From Patiria miniata (Eukaryota; Echinodermata; Asteroidea; Valvatida; Asterinidae), in NCBI RefSeq assembly GCF_015706575.1, contig NW_024037071.1, forward strand, positions 9,413,774 to 9,477,773: a stretch of 64,000 nt of DNA. The letters run 5' to 3'. Below are positions 13,181 through 24,754 of this stretch, one piece after another; position 1 is the first letter of the stretch; every line of letters starts with the position of its first letter. The notes below the pieces were generated by a model. The model saw only the letters and a list, made by a program, of their open reading frames with translations. It did not search any database and had not been told where the DNA came from. The position numbers and the translations under genes are program-made.

Positions 13181-15835
13181 ACGCACAGCATGCCCAGCAC
13201 GCAACCCTATAAGCTGGCCCTTCTCTCCCACGTGAATTATTAATGAAGTATATCGACGACGCATACCAATGCTATTGTGCCGAGTTCATAGGTAGCACTA
13301 ACAACACTTTTTATTTTAGAAAGAGAGGTACCGTATAACCGTATACTAACAGCGAACAAAATTGATTTAATCCTAAAATAAGCAGCAGTGATGTTGCGAA
13401 AACTGACCTTCTGTCTGCGTCTCGAAAAATAGAAAAAAAGAACCAGGCATGATATATTTGAATGTTTGCTTGCCATCTAATAATGTGTTTGACAAATTAC
13501 CAACCAAGCGGTGTTTCCAGTCAATATCAACAAAATCCACAAACAAAATTAAGACAGCTTTCTGCTAGCTAGACGTCAATAACTATGACTTGACTTATAC
13601 ACTTACGTCAATAAGTTCTATTTGTTCGATTTTAGTCTGTTCTCGAAGGACGTAAAATTCGTACCACACTGTCACACGATTTTTGAAACTTCGAAATCAC
13701 AGTGCACCCTTTCGCGGTTTTCTCCTTTATTTTCTCCCGCGTTTCCCTTCATTTGTGTCCACATCTTCGATGAGGTATACAGAGTTACACCCTTTTGCAC
13801 CGCTTCATTGGAATACTCGTAGAATACTAACCATAGAATTAGAATGTTAGAATTTTTTATCGAGGAAACAGATCGTCGGAAAGTTTGTCAGAATAGTTAA
13901 CGATTTGCTAATAAAGGTGAAAGGGCAATTTCATTGAAGATGTAAATAATAAATGTGAACGTATTATTAATAAGTTTGTACAATCTAATAAAAGCAATAA
14001 GAATGTGTATTTATATATATTTTTCCTCTACCCAAATAGACTAGAAGTATGCTAACAATATTTTAAATAGTTTTTATCGTCTGCTCTTTGGCCAATTGGC
14101 TATTAAACTCTGACAAACTTTTCAACGATTAGGCTAGTTCTTCGAAATATTTGACCGGCATTGTGTATTAAATAGTAAAATTGCTTACGCCGTTTTTTAA
14201 TTACGTAGCATGGAGTATTTTTATGACGCATATGTTTTTTTAAAACTTATCTTTAAACGTAAACCATGAGTATTTGAATTGAAAATGGTGATGGGAACAG
14301 GATACCAACCGATGACGTCATTGTGACATCATCGTGTCTAGACTTTGCCTACTAATTGATTGACAAGAGTGAATTGTAGTTAATTTTGTTTTGCCTTGCA
14401 CAAATTAAACACTCGCTTGATGTTTTTTTTTTCAATAAATTTTAACTGTAGACATTTTAGCATCTTGACTACACGCACGTTGTGTTGATTAAAACCTTAA
14501 GAATTTTATTTTTATTAAAATAAAATTCGTTTAATGTAAAACGATCGTGGGACAGATTACACATTACTTAGAACCGAGGGATTGAAAACTTGCTTCAATG
14601 AAATGTTGACTGGAAAATTTTACTGTTAAATGACAAAAACATTAGAACAGTTTAAAGGTGTACGGATATGCATGGAAAAACATTGCAGAGCTGTAGCTCT
14701 GTAAAACAAAGTATGTTCAGTCCTTCAAAACGAATGGTAGTAAATGTACAATTAAATTTAATTATTAAAAGTATAAAATCAAAATGTATAATTCTGATGA
14801 AAATCGATTGGGTTGCTTAAACTAAGCTATCTAATAACTTGGTTAATAATTAATAACAGAATCCGTATATGATATCCAAGATAACAGCAACGTCAGTTGT
14901 TTTCACGGGCGTGGTTTTAAAAAGTTTTAGTGAAGTATACTCTAACGAAACATTTGATGGTATCATTGTAAAAGAACCCTTTTAAAAAAATTATAATTGG
15001 CTTTTTACTTTGGCTTAAAATAACCCTTTTTGGTCTGCCCAACACCAAGAAAGATGTATTATTTTATTTTTTTAATAACCTTAATTATTTGTTTTTGTTT
15101 CTGCCAGTGACGTTAAAAGTAGACGTATCAGAAGTTAGCCTGGAACCGACCAGGGACTATATTGTGAAATTATAAGAATTGCAAAATATTGTATCTTTTG
15201 TACTCCGTCCGATGTGTATTTTCATTACACGTATAATAAAGATTGTTTCGTACGAGGCTTAATTATTTGACAAAAAAAAATACTGTTACCATTTTATGTA
15301 ATTAGTTTCCATTGTTCTCCACGAATGGATCATTAAGTGGGTTGCTTTTATTCTTAGAGAAAGAAACGACCTAAAAGATCGTTTTGATTAATACCCTTCA
15401 TTTGAGAATGAACTATTCCGACACGAACTTTTTTTAACCGTCCCGCCAAAATTTTAAATAATAGTTTATATACAGCTTAAGGGTTTGTAAAAAAAATGTA
15501 CAGAATAGAATATAAATATCACTTTCTTTGTCTTTTAGTATAATATTATGTCGCCGAACCATCATCCGAATAAGTTGTGTAATAAGGTGACACTGTACAA
15601 TCAGTTACGCTTTGTGTGAAAGACAAAAACTTTGGGAATAAAGTTACGTTCTAATTTTTATGATTATATTATGCTTAATGTGTCCGTTGTATGGACAAAG
15701 TGATCAAATAAAAGAGTTTTAATATTTCTTAAAATACGGGATGACAAGTGTGCGATTGTCTATTATTTTGTCAGTACGATTCCATGGTCTAACTTCATTA
15801 TTATCAGAATACCTTAGAGGGACAAGATTTAGGGT

Positions 15836-15927
15836 CGCCATGAAGCTGTCGCATATGCATGTTTGTGTCGCCATCAGTACCTTGAGAGGCGACCATTATT
15901 GCACTAATGTCGCCCTGGAGGTATATA
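15836..15927. repeat. Degenerate leading units of the 53-bp minisatellite
   Basis: TCGCCATGAAG, TTTGTGTCGCCATCAGTACCT and TGTCGCCCTGGAGGTATA are diverged versions of the array unit that follows. Divergence at the array edge is usual for minisatellites. Confidence 0.65.
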
Positions 15928-16420
15928 CCTCTAGGGGCGAGTCGCCCCTAGAAGTATGTATGTTTGTGTGGTCATCAGTACCTCTAGGGGCGAGTCGCCC
16001 CTAGAAGTATGTATGTTTGTGTGGTCATCAGTACCTCTAGGGGCGAGTCGCCCCTAGAAGTATGTATGTTTGTGTGGTCATCAGTACCTCTAGGGGCGAG
16101 TCGCCCCTAGAAGTATGTATGTTTGTGTGGTCATCAGTACCTCTAGGGGCGACTCGCCCCTAGAAGTATGTATGTTTGTGTGGTCATCAGTACCTCTAGG
16201 GGCGAGTCGCCCCTAGAAGTATGTATGTTTGTGTGGTCATCAGTACCTCTAGGGGCGAGTCGCCCCTAGAAGTATGTTTGTGTGGTCATCAGTACCTCTA
16301 GGGGCGAGTCGCCCCTAGAAGTATGTATGTTTGTGTGGTCATCAGTACCTCTAGGGGCGACTCGCCCCTAGAAGTATGTATGTTTGTGTGGTCATCAGTA
16401 CCTCTAGGGGCGACTCTTTT
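15928..16420. repeat. 53-bp palindromic minisatellite, about 10 units
   Basis: Units begin CCTCTAGGGGCGA at 15928, 15981, 16034, 16087, 16140, 16193, 16246, 16295, 16348 and 16401. The period is 53 bp; one unit lacks a TATG. Each full unit contains arms CTAGGGGCGA and TCGCCCCTAG around a single centre base (G or C), plus the constant stretch TGTTTGTGTGGTCATCAGTA. The last unit breaks off in the palindrome, where the next array starts. Confidence 0.95.
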
Positions 16421-18473
16421 TCAAAGGCACATTTGTTCCCAAATCGAATAGGAATGTGTTCAGGGTTACCTTAGGCATCTTTCCAGCAGGTTTCAAGGAA
16501 TTTAAATATTTTGGCCAAAATTGGAAAAAAATACAAGGGGTTTAAATTTGGCCAAAAATTCACTTTTCTCAAAACAACGCAGAAATTCCTCTGGAGACGT
16601 GTGGAGCATGGATCAATATTCAAACACCCAAATTTTGGCAGATTTGGGTAAAAATCATCCAATTTTTGGAAGGAAATACTTCAAATAAAACATAATTTTG
16701 ACTGTTTTACGCCAATTTTTGGCCAAATTTTCTTTTTAAAAGGCACATCTGCTCCCATGTGTTCAGAGTTACCTAAGGCATCTTTCCAGCAAGTGTTAAG
16801 GAACTTCATTTTTTTGGCCAAAATTGAAAAAAATACAAGGGGTTAGCCTTACATTTTTATCCAAATTTGGCCAAAAATTCACTTTTCTCAAAACAACGCA
16901 GAAATTCCTCTGGAGACGTGTGGAGCATGGATCAATATTCAAACACCCAAATTTTGGCAGATATTGGTAAAAATCATCCAATTATTGGAAGGAAATACGT
17001 GTAAATAAACAATAATCTTGACTGTTTTTACCCCAATTTCCGGCCACATTTTCTTTTTCAAAGGCACATCTGTTCCCAAATCGAATTGGAATGTGTTCAG
17101 GGTTACCTAAGGCATCTTTCCAGCAAGTTTCAAGGAATTTCATTTTTTGGCCAAAACTGAAAAAAATACAAGGGGTTAGCCTTACATTTTTATCCAAATT
17201 TGGCCGAAAATTGACTTTTCTCAAAACAACGCAGAAATTCCTCTGGAGACGTGTGGAGCATGGATCAATATTCAAACACCCAAAGTTTGGCAGATTTCAG
17301 TAAAAATCATCCAATTTTTAAAGCGAAATACATGTAAATAAACAAAAATGTTGACTGTTTTACCACAATTTTTAGCCAAATTTTCTTTTTAAAAGGCACA
17401 TCTGTTCCCAAATCGAATTGGAATGTGTTCAGGGTTACCTTAGGCGTCTTTCCAGCAACTTTCAAGGAATTTCATTTTTTGGGCCAAAATTGAAAACAAA
17501 TACAAGGGGTTAGCCTTACATTTTAACCAAATTTGGCCAAAAACTGACTTTTCTGCAAACAACGCAGAAATTCCTCAGGAGACGCGTGGAGCATGGATCA
17601 ATATTCAAACACCCAATTTTGGCAAATACCGGTGAAAATCATCCAATTTTTGCAAGGAAATACTTCAAATAAAAAATAATTTTTAATAAAATAAGTTTCA
17701 AGGAATTTCATTTTTTTGCCAAAATTGAAAAAAAATACAAGGGGTTAGGCCAAAAAAAAAAGTCTCCGGTTTCTGGTATGCGCGCGCGTCGCCGTAGCCA
17801 TGCGCGTCGGCAAAATGAAAAAGGTTTTTTTTCAATGAAAGATGATGTCTCAAAACCGCCAAACTCACTGGTTTGACTGGAATCCTGCTGCTGCACAATT
17901 TTAACGTGTTTTTAGATGGGGTTATGATCGAGAATAAGCTTTATGTGGCCTCTCTGGACTCCCATATATTTGCACTAAGTTTAGTCGGGCACCATTTGCA
18001 GTCATCAGTCGACATTTGAAGCAAAAAAGTCAGGTAAAAAAAAAAAAAAAAAGCCGCGTCGCCGCACCACTTTTTGGACAAGCTCCATACCAGAAACCGG
18101 AGACTTTTTTTTGTGGCCTTAGCCTTACATTTTTATCCAAATTTGGCCAAAAATTGACTTTTCTCAAAACAACGCAGAAATTCCTTTGGAGACGTGTGGA
18201 GTATGGATCAATATTCAAACACCTAAATTTTGGCAGATTTCGGTAAAATCATCCAATTTTTGGAAGGAAATATATGTAAATAAACAATAATTTTGACTGT
18301 TTTATCCCAATTATTTGCCAAGTTTTCTTTTTCAAAGGCACATCTGCTCCCAAATCGATTTGGAATGTGTTCAGGGTTACCTAAGGCATCTTTCCAGCAA
18401 CTTTCAAGGAATTTCATTTTTTTGGCCAAAATTGAAAAAAAATAAAAGGGGTTAACCTTTTATTTTTAACCAA
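16421..18473. repeat. Tandem array of about 320-bp units
   Basis: Units start AGGCACAT at 16425, 16741, 17062, 17394 and 18336, spaced 316, 321 and 332 bp. Shared landmarks are GTGTTCAGGGTTACC, CATCTTTCCAGCA, CAAGGGGTTAGCCTTACA, GGAGACGTGTGGAGCATGG and TTTTGGCAGAT. The unit starting 17394 runs into a shifted partial unit near 17690, which is interrupted by a 371-bp MITE (17748-18118). The last unit is truncated. No coding potential is shared by all units. Confidence 0.9.
17748..18118. mobile_element. PIF/Harbinger-like MITE, copy 1
   Basis: The 371-bp insertion has terminal inverted repeats: GGCC, an A-run, then GTCTCCGGTTTCTGGTATG, mirrored by CATACCAGAAACCGGAGAC, a T-run and GGCC. It is flanked by TTA on both sides (17745-17747, 18119-18121). 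Other units of the host array show the empty site GGGGTTAGCCTTAC, so one TTA was duplicated. A 3-bp TTA/TAA duplication and GGCC ends fit PIF/Harbinger. There is no transposase. Confidence 0.88.
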
Positions 18474-18479
18474 GATGAG

Positions 18480-20935
18480 TGACCTGGAACTGCTAACCTT
18501 CCAACCAGCCTTGTCAACGGTCCAGCGGTGATAAATTATTTGAAGGTTCAATTCCATTTGCCTCAAATCGATTAAACACAATTGTCTTGACAATTGGAAG
18601 AAAACGTTAAATAACAAATATAATAGAACCGAAACAATGTAGTGTTTCGTGCGCGAAAAACGCAACCCGAATCAAAGTCAACTTTCATGGATTGAAAACA
18701 TTGTACTCGGTTTTCGGCCGATAACTCAAGGAATACTAGCCGAATAAATTGGAATTCTATTCAGTCATTAGCCATGATATCTAACACGAGTCTTTCGAAT
18801 AACGAGGGAAATGATTGCAAAATTATATAAGCAAAACAATATAGCGTGTTAAGCGCGAAAAATGCAAGGCGATTTTTTCAACTGTAATGACACAAAAACA
18901 ACACACTTGGTTTCGAGACAATTACCTAAAAAATACCTCTTACATTGAATCGTAATGTTTTGTTTTCATTTAGTATGATGTGTAACACAATTGTCTTGAC
19001 AATTGGAAGTCGTGGTCAAATAACAAGTAGGCCTATAATAGAACCGAAACAATGTAGTGTTTCATGCCCGATAAACGCAACCCGAATCAAAGTCAACTTT
19101 CATGGATTGAAAATATCGTACTCGTTTTTCGGCCGATAACTCAAAGAATACTCATTGTAATAATTTGAAATTCCATCTATTATTGGTCGTGATGTTTAAC
19201 ACAAGTCTTTCGAATATCGAGAGAAATGATTGCATAATTAAAATGGTATTAGCAAACCAATGTAGCGTGTTAAGCGCAAAAAATACAAGGCGAATTTATT
19301 TCAACTTTCATGATACAAAAACAACATACTTGGTTTCCAGACAATAACTTAAAAAATACTTCTTACATCGAATCGTAATATTACATTAGTTAAGAATGAT
19401 GTGTAATACAGTTGTCTTGAAAATTGGGAGAAGTCGTCAAGTAACAAAATAATATAACCGAAACAATGAAGTGTTTCAAGCGCAAAAAACGCAACCCGAA
19501 TCAAATGCAACATTCGTGGAATAAAAAACATTGTAGGCCTACTCGGCTTTCGGCCGATAACTCAAGGAACACTCGTTGTAATAAATTGAAATTCCACCTA
19601 GTTATTGGCCATGATATCTAACAGAAGTGTTTCGAATATCGAGAGAAATGATTGCATAATTAAAATAATATAAGCAAAACATTGTAGCGTATTAAGCGCG
19701 ACAAATACAAGGCGAATTTATTTCAACTTTCACTTCACACAATAACAACACACTTGGTTTCCATGACAATACCGTAATATACACTGTTTACATTGAATCG
19801 CATTTTTTTTTATTCATCTAGTGTGATGTGTACACAATTGTCCTAAAAATTGGGAGAAGTTGTCAATTAACAAAAAAATCTAACCGAAACAATGTAGTGT
19901 TTTATGCGCGAAAAACGCAACCCGAATCAAAGTCAACTTTCATGGAATGTAATATCGTGCTGGGTTTTCGGATGATAACTCGAGGACGGAGGAATAGTCG
20001 TCGTAACAAATTCAAATTTCATCTAGTTATTTGCCACGATTCCTAACACACTGTCGAATATCGAGAGAAATGGTACCAAGATGGCCGCCCGACCGGGCCC
20101 TTTTCAAGATGGCCGCCAGTATTTTTTATTAAATGGCCGCCACTTGGACTCACGAATGACATACCAGCTTATGGGCTAGATGCAACAGACAAAGAGGCCA
20201 GAATGATGTCACTGTTTAAAATTTATCACTTTTTCGTGTTAAAAAAAAAAGAAATAAAGGAGGCGGCCTCCAAAAAGGAAGCGGACGGGGACGCTAAACA
20301 TGTTTTTTTTTATTTGGCCTAAAATAATAATCAGAACAATGAAGCGTGTTAAGCGCGAAAATACAAGGCGAATTAATCGCAAGATACTCGTTTTCCAACA
20401 ATAACTCTGGAAATACCTCATGTATCGCACTGAAATTACATTTGATGATTTGGCATGATATATAACACAAGCCTGTTGAATGTCAAGACAAATCACCGAA
20501 CAATAGAAATAATATAAGCAACACAATGTAGTGTTTTAGGCGTGAAAAATGCAATCCCAATTGAAGTCAACTTCCATCAGGAAATATAATAAATGAAACA
20601 AATACAACATTTTTGTTGTCCAAACAATAACTCCAGAAATACCTCATGCATCAAACTGAAATTACATTTGGTAATTTGACATGATATATAACACACGCCT
20701 GTTGAATGTCAAGAGAAATTGTCGAACAATGGAAATAATATACGCAAAACAATGTTGTGTGTTAAGTGCGAAAAATGCAATCCCAACTGAAGTCAACTTT
20801 CATTGTTGATCAAAATAATTACACTCGTTGTGGCCACAATAACTCGAGAAATACCTGTTGTGATGAAAATAAATTTTGAAAATTGATTGGTTCTAATGTT
20901 TTACACAAATCTACATAATTTCATCACGACATAGT
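18480..20935. repeat. Dimeric satellite, about 207-bp monomers
   Basis: Monomers anchored on ACAATG-TAG lie near 18634, 18836, 19049, 19257, 19463, 19679, 19889, 20336, 20523 and 20749. Two types alternate. A has CCGAAACAATGTAGTGTTTC with ACGCAACCCGAATC; B has GCAAAACAAT with AGCGTGTTAAGCGCG and CAAGGCGAAT. Hence the higher-order period is about 413-426 bp. After a 240-bp interruption (20074-20315) the order becomes less regular. The array ends directly at the stop codon of the discoidin gene (20939). Confidence 0.9.
20074..20315. other. Insertion inside the satellite with three ATGGCCGCC motifs
   Basis: Unrelated sequence breaks the satellite. It carries ATGGCCGCC three times, twice within AAGATGGCCGCC, whose AAGATGG part fits the YY1 core. 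It ends with GGAGGCGGCCTCC. No gene or transposon ends were resolved. Confidence 0.5.
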
Positions 20936-20938
20936 TGT

Positions 20939-23292
20939 TCACTGAGGGCACTGAATCACCTCGAACCGGAAACCGACTGATACGATCCAACGCTGTATCT
21001 CAATGCGGACAACAGACGCCATGACCGACTGGTTGAAGAAATTGGTGTGTGGGGTAGAAGCATGGTGGATATCACCGCCATCAAACACCTGACAAACGCA
21101 ACCAGAAAGTAGGGGTGTGCAGTGTGCTATAATGGGGTGATTTTCTCCTTTTTTTAGGGGGGGAGATGCATTTCCCGCGCTGGTTTCCAGTTTCACCTCG
21201 AAAATAGATTTGTTTTTCCAATTGCTATTTTCCTAGCAATATAAAATGTATTCATTTTTGAATGAGACATCGAACGAAAAGAAATTCCACCGACGTTTAG
21301 TTGGGCCCTATTGAATTATTTCTTCACAAAATTCGAATTATTGGCTGGCAGACAATAATTTGGCTCTCGCAGGACGGGTTCATTTTGTGCGCAAAATGAA
21401 CGCCATTTTTTTTCAGAGGGTTGCATACGCCCAAAATTGGGATAAAGTAATTTTTCGTCACAACAAAACATGCAAATTAGAAAATCGGTCGGGAGGAAAA
21501 CAAATATCGATTTTGGGAGAGCACGGGGAAGGCCTATGCATGTTTAAATATCCTTTCTGAGTGATATCCGTTTGATATTTCCCCGGTTTGCAGCATTGCT
21601 CATGTTGCTAGCATCGTGCGTGACTTTGGGGTAAAAACAGAATCAATTCGCCGTTGCGCCGGAGTTACGAACACACGATTGTTTTCGAAGTTAAAATGTT
21701 ACAATCTTGTCCCGCAAATATGCAGTATTACATTTCATATTAATACGAGCAAATTGGAAAGGAAAGATATAATTACAATGATCGTGAAAACACATTTTGA
21801 ACGTTGGAAGTAACAACACCAAGTACACGATATAAATCCATTACTAGCCAATTGCGGTATCGAATTTAGGATACAGGAAGAAAGTTTCCTATCCAGGGCT
21901 TACTACTGGAAACGAGGTTGGAAATAAAGTCAGCACTGTTGACTAAGTGGTGTTGTTACATACCGTGATATCCCCGTTGTCATCCCTGACGTACTCGTAG
22001 CTAGATGACAAAGGTGTAGGGTTGTATGACACCTTAAACTCCCTCACAAGCCATGTACTAAACTGCAGTTGAATACCTTGTGTGATGACGCCAGACACTC
22101 TGGTAGTTTGGACCAGATCTACCTCGATCCAACTGCCATAAGGACTGCAAGAACAAGATGTTCAGTCATTAAACAAAAACGGGTTTGTGCTTCTGCTCGT
22201 ATAATGTACACAACTCCCTGTACAGTGGTAACGGGTGGTTGTATGGTGAGATCATTCTACAATCCAACAAGAGAATTCTGGCTCTATGCAGACACAAGGG
22301 CGGATCCGGGGGGGGGGGGCAAAGGGGGCCATGCCCCCCCCCCCCCCAAAAAAAAAACCGAAACCAATTGGGTTTTTTTATGCGACGTCGCAATAAAGGC
22401 AGGCAATGAGTACACCACCGTCTTTTCCTAAAAAAAACATTGGCTAAAGTGGTCAGAAATTGCCTCAGATCGCACCACAGAGCATCGAGAATCCAAAAGA
22501 AATTCGGGGCCCTTAAGCGGGCCCCGAACCCCACGCCGTAATTTTTTGACCCACTTTTTGGGAGACACAAAAAAAAATTGTGGTCCCCCCAAAAAATTGT
22601 GTTCTGGATCCGCCCTTGTGCAGACAGCACATTTTATAAAGAAACAAAAAAGCTGCATGGCGATAATGTGTTTGATTCCCTCCCAGTGGTCTCCCCCATC
22701 TCTCTCCCTGCCCTCTCTAGGCCGGAGTGAGGTGGTAGGCTTATGTTCACGGAATCCATTACTGCAACAACGTCACACTAAACACTCAACTTTAACACTC
22801 ACAAGCGTGGTCTCCAATACGACGGACCATTCAGTCGTCCGTGTGCAGCACTCGGACTCCGATCCCCATCATCTGATGACCGAATGCGCTCATCCGGAAT
22901 GCTACCGTCTTCTAAACCCAAACGACGAGGATTCAGACAACCACCTCGGGTCAAAGTAAAATAAAGACTGGAATCAGATTCATTTTTTTACCCTATATGC
23001 AGACGGTCCCGATCATGGGCATTGCCAGGATTTATTTCCAGAGGGGGACAAAGTACATTGTTTCCCCCAAATCCCTATAATTCCCAGCATTTTCCAGATT
23101 TATCATTTTTTCGAGGGTGGGCAGGGACATGCCCCCAACGCATTAAATTAACAACAATATGACTTCGTGCCTCTTTTTTTTCTTTCCCCTGACCACAGTT
23201 TTCTCAAAGGCAAGAATAGCTGGCGTAAAAACCTAACAACTGCAGATTATACAAGACTGGGGAAAACAGACAAACAAACCAAAACAAAACTT

Positions 23293-23352
<60 letters not shown>

Positions 23353-24367
23353 GCAACAACAGCAAAACCACAAACAAACACCCAACAAACCAACAAACAA
23401 AGAAACAAAACAAGACAGGATAAGACTAAACAAAATGAAACAAAACAAGACAAGTCAAGACAAGACAAGAGACAAGACAAGACAAGACAAGACAAGAGAC
23501 AAGACAAGACAAGACAAGACAAGACAAGACAAGACAAGACAAAACAAAACAAAACAACAAAACAAAACAAAACAAAACAAAACAAAACAAAACAAAACAA
23601 GACAAGACAAGACAAACAAAACAAGACAAGACATGACAATGACAATGCAATTAATCATAATGCAATGTACATGTATTGTAGGGAATCGATCAAGCGAATC
23701 TTTCACCGCTCACGTGATAAGGTCACGTGGATGCAAAACCTCAATACGCAATAATGCATCATGAAATCATCTTTTCACCCCTAAAATGAATCACATGGGC
23801 TTACCTGTTGCAACAACATCACATGACCTTGGACATCGTGCCCTTACGAAGTCCTTGAAATGTTTGATCCACTGGTAAATGTCCGGATTCTGCAAGTCCG
23901 GCATTGGCAGACGGCCAATATAGCAAACCTTAGGTTTGGCCTCCACACCGTCCATGAATACTAGAACTTTGGATATTGGCAGAAAATAAATACATACACA
24001 AGTCATGTATTACACTGTAAACCTTAAAAAAAAAACCAGAAGCAACATCAGCAGCAAAGCGGCCAAACCAAAAATGGAAAACCACAAACTAAAATCCCAA
24101 ACCAAAATAAGAGAAACCAAAAACCAAAATAAAACAAACCAAAGCAAAGTCAACAAACATTCCCAAGCCTCCCCCCTCAAATAAAAATAAAAATACCAAA
24201 AGCAGAAATTAACGCTACTGCAAAGAGCTCCTTTGCCAAAGAAGTGCATCTGATTTACTTGCCACAAAATGTTTTTTTTAATGAATAAATAAAAGAGACA
24301 TTTCTGTTCACAAAAGCTTACCACTGATTGTTGCAAAGAAAACCACAACAGCCCATCTCCCCGACAT
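20939..24367 (-). CDS. Secreted protein with one F5/8 type C (discoidin) domain
   Basis: Exons on the minus strand: 24367-24322, 23966-23805, 22944-22803, 22144-21964, 21088-20939; phases 1,1,2,0 agree, giving 226 aa. Residues 1-25 form a signal peptide (MSGRWAVVVFFATIS then VLVFMDGVEA). Residues 26-71 are a short segment with Cys in KVCYIG and RCPRSCD. Residues 72-224 are a full discoidin domain: GCLNP and LGLEDGSIPDERI, HGRLNG, SYWRP, WIEVDL, VSGVITQG, WLVREFKVSYN, VFDGGD, ASVVRI, FRFEVIQC. Cys72 and Cys224 would form the domain disulfide. Such domains bind lipids, carbohydrates or collagen; the ligand here is unknown. Exon 3 uses acceptor CCCGAG after a pyrimidine-rich tract, the only one found in phase. 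Intron 3 carries a hAT-like element. I do not recognise a named orthologue. Confidence 0.8.
21255..21490. repeat. Dispersed repeat, copy 2
   Basis: Diverged copy of the repeat at 3045-3370, sharing TGAATGAGACATC, TTATTGGCTG, CAGACAATAATT and GTTGCA. It lies just upstream of the last exon of the discoidin gene, within its intron 4. Confidence 0.6.
22295..22618. mobile_element. hAT-like MITE, 324 bp
   Basis: Ends CAAGGGCGGATCC and GGATCCGCCCTTG are perfect inverted repeats. The 8-bp sequence TGCAGACA flanks both sides (22287-22294 and 22619-22626). An 8-bp duplication and a GGCGGATCC-type end are typical of hAT elements. It has no transposase and contains long G and C runs. It sits in intron 3 of the discoidin gene. 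Confidence 0.9.
23293..23361. repeat. (CAA)n microsatellite
   Basis: About 22 uninterrupted CAA/ACA units with a few CAG/GCA variants at the right edge, in intron 2 of the discoidin gene. Confidence 0.95.
23440..23637. repeat. (AAGAC)n and (AAAAC)n pentanucleotide array
   Basis: Runs of GACAA/AGACA change into AACAA/AAAAC and back to GACAA. Open frames on both strands arise only from the repeat. Confidence 0.95.
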
Positions 24368-24374
24368 GTTGGTT

Positions 24375-24670
24375 AGTTCCGCAGTATCGGTATACTGGTG
24401 CTAATTGTTCAGAAACAAAGCGCACGGTACTTGCTCTGTCCTGCAATCTACATCAACCGCGAACGACTCCCCCCCCCCCCCCCTCTCTCTCCCCCTCCTC
24501 CTTCCACGGGTCCACACACGGCTTGAATAATTGGATTGTTTTGCATCGGAGCGTAACACCAATCGCTTTATGAACAACTCGGACCTGCAATTTTTACAAA
24601 TGAGCTTTTTGAGAAATGAAAACCGCTGCATGCACGCTTGAAGCACATGTGGCTCGTACATCAGATTCCC
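24375..24670. repeat. Duplicated upstream segment, proximal copy
   Basis: The sequence just upstream of the discoidin-gene ATG matches 25140-25385: ACTGGTGCTAATTGTTCAG, CAATCTACA, GAGCGTAACA, CAATCGCTTTATGAACAAC, ACCTGCAATTT, GAAATGAAAACCGCTGCA, TGGCTCGTACA. It probably carries the promoter and 5' UTR. A poly-C tract (24469-24483) sits inside. Confidence 0.8.
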
Positions 24671-24675
24671 TCCTA

Positions 24676-24738
24676 GTCAGGTGGCATAATAATGGTCGGT
24701 ATCGTGACTGACTGGTCCAACGCACCAAACTTGATTCG
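24676..24738. repeat. Fragment related to the foldback element at 41345
   Basis: CTAGTCAGGTGGCATA, ATGGTCGG, ATCGTGACTGACTGGTCC and GCACCAAACTTG recur at 41338-41392. Only this end is present here. Confidence 0.7.
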
Positions 24739-24754
24739 AAAAAATATAGTTCCG

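Larger units (their letters stand above)
11978..15835. other. AT-rich intergenic region downstream of MMP21
   Basis: No gene recognised. A candidate poly(A) signal AATAAA for MMP21 is at 12456-12461, about 480 bases after the stop; other AATAAA hexamers follow. A short inverted-repeat element lies at 13032-13180. The remainder is AT-rich unique-looking sequence. Confidence 0.5.

Noticed and set aside
15928..16420. CRISPR-like array (short palindromic repeats at regular spacing)
   Set aside because: The sequences between the palindromes are identical in every unit, so there are no spacers. The host is an animal genome and no cas genes are present. It is a minisatellite.
22069..22431. Plus-strand frame of 120 residues
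   Set aside because: It is antisense to discoidin exon 4 and runs into the G/C homopolymers of the hAT-like element.
23167..23754. Long Lys/Thr/Gln-rich open frame (+) and Leu/Val/Cys-rich frames (-)
   Set aside because: They consist of the (CAA)n and (AAGAC)n repeats, which lack stops in several frames. No splice or start context.
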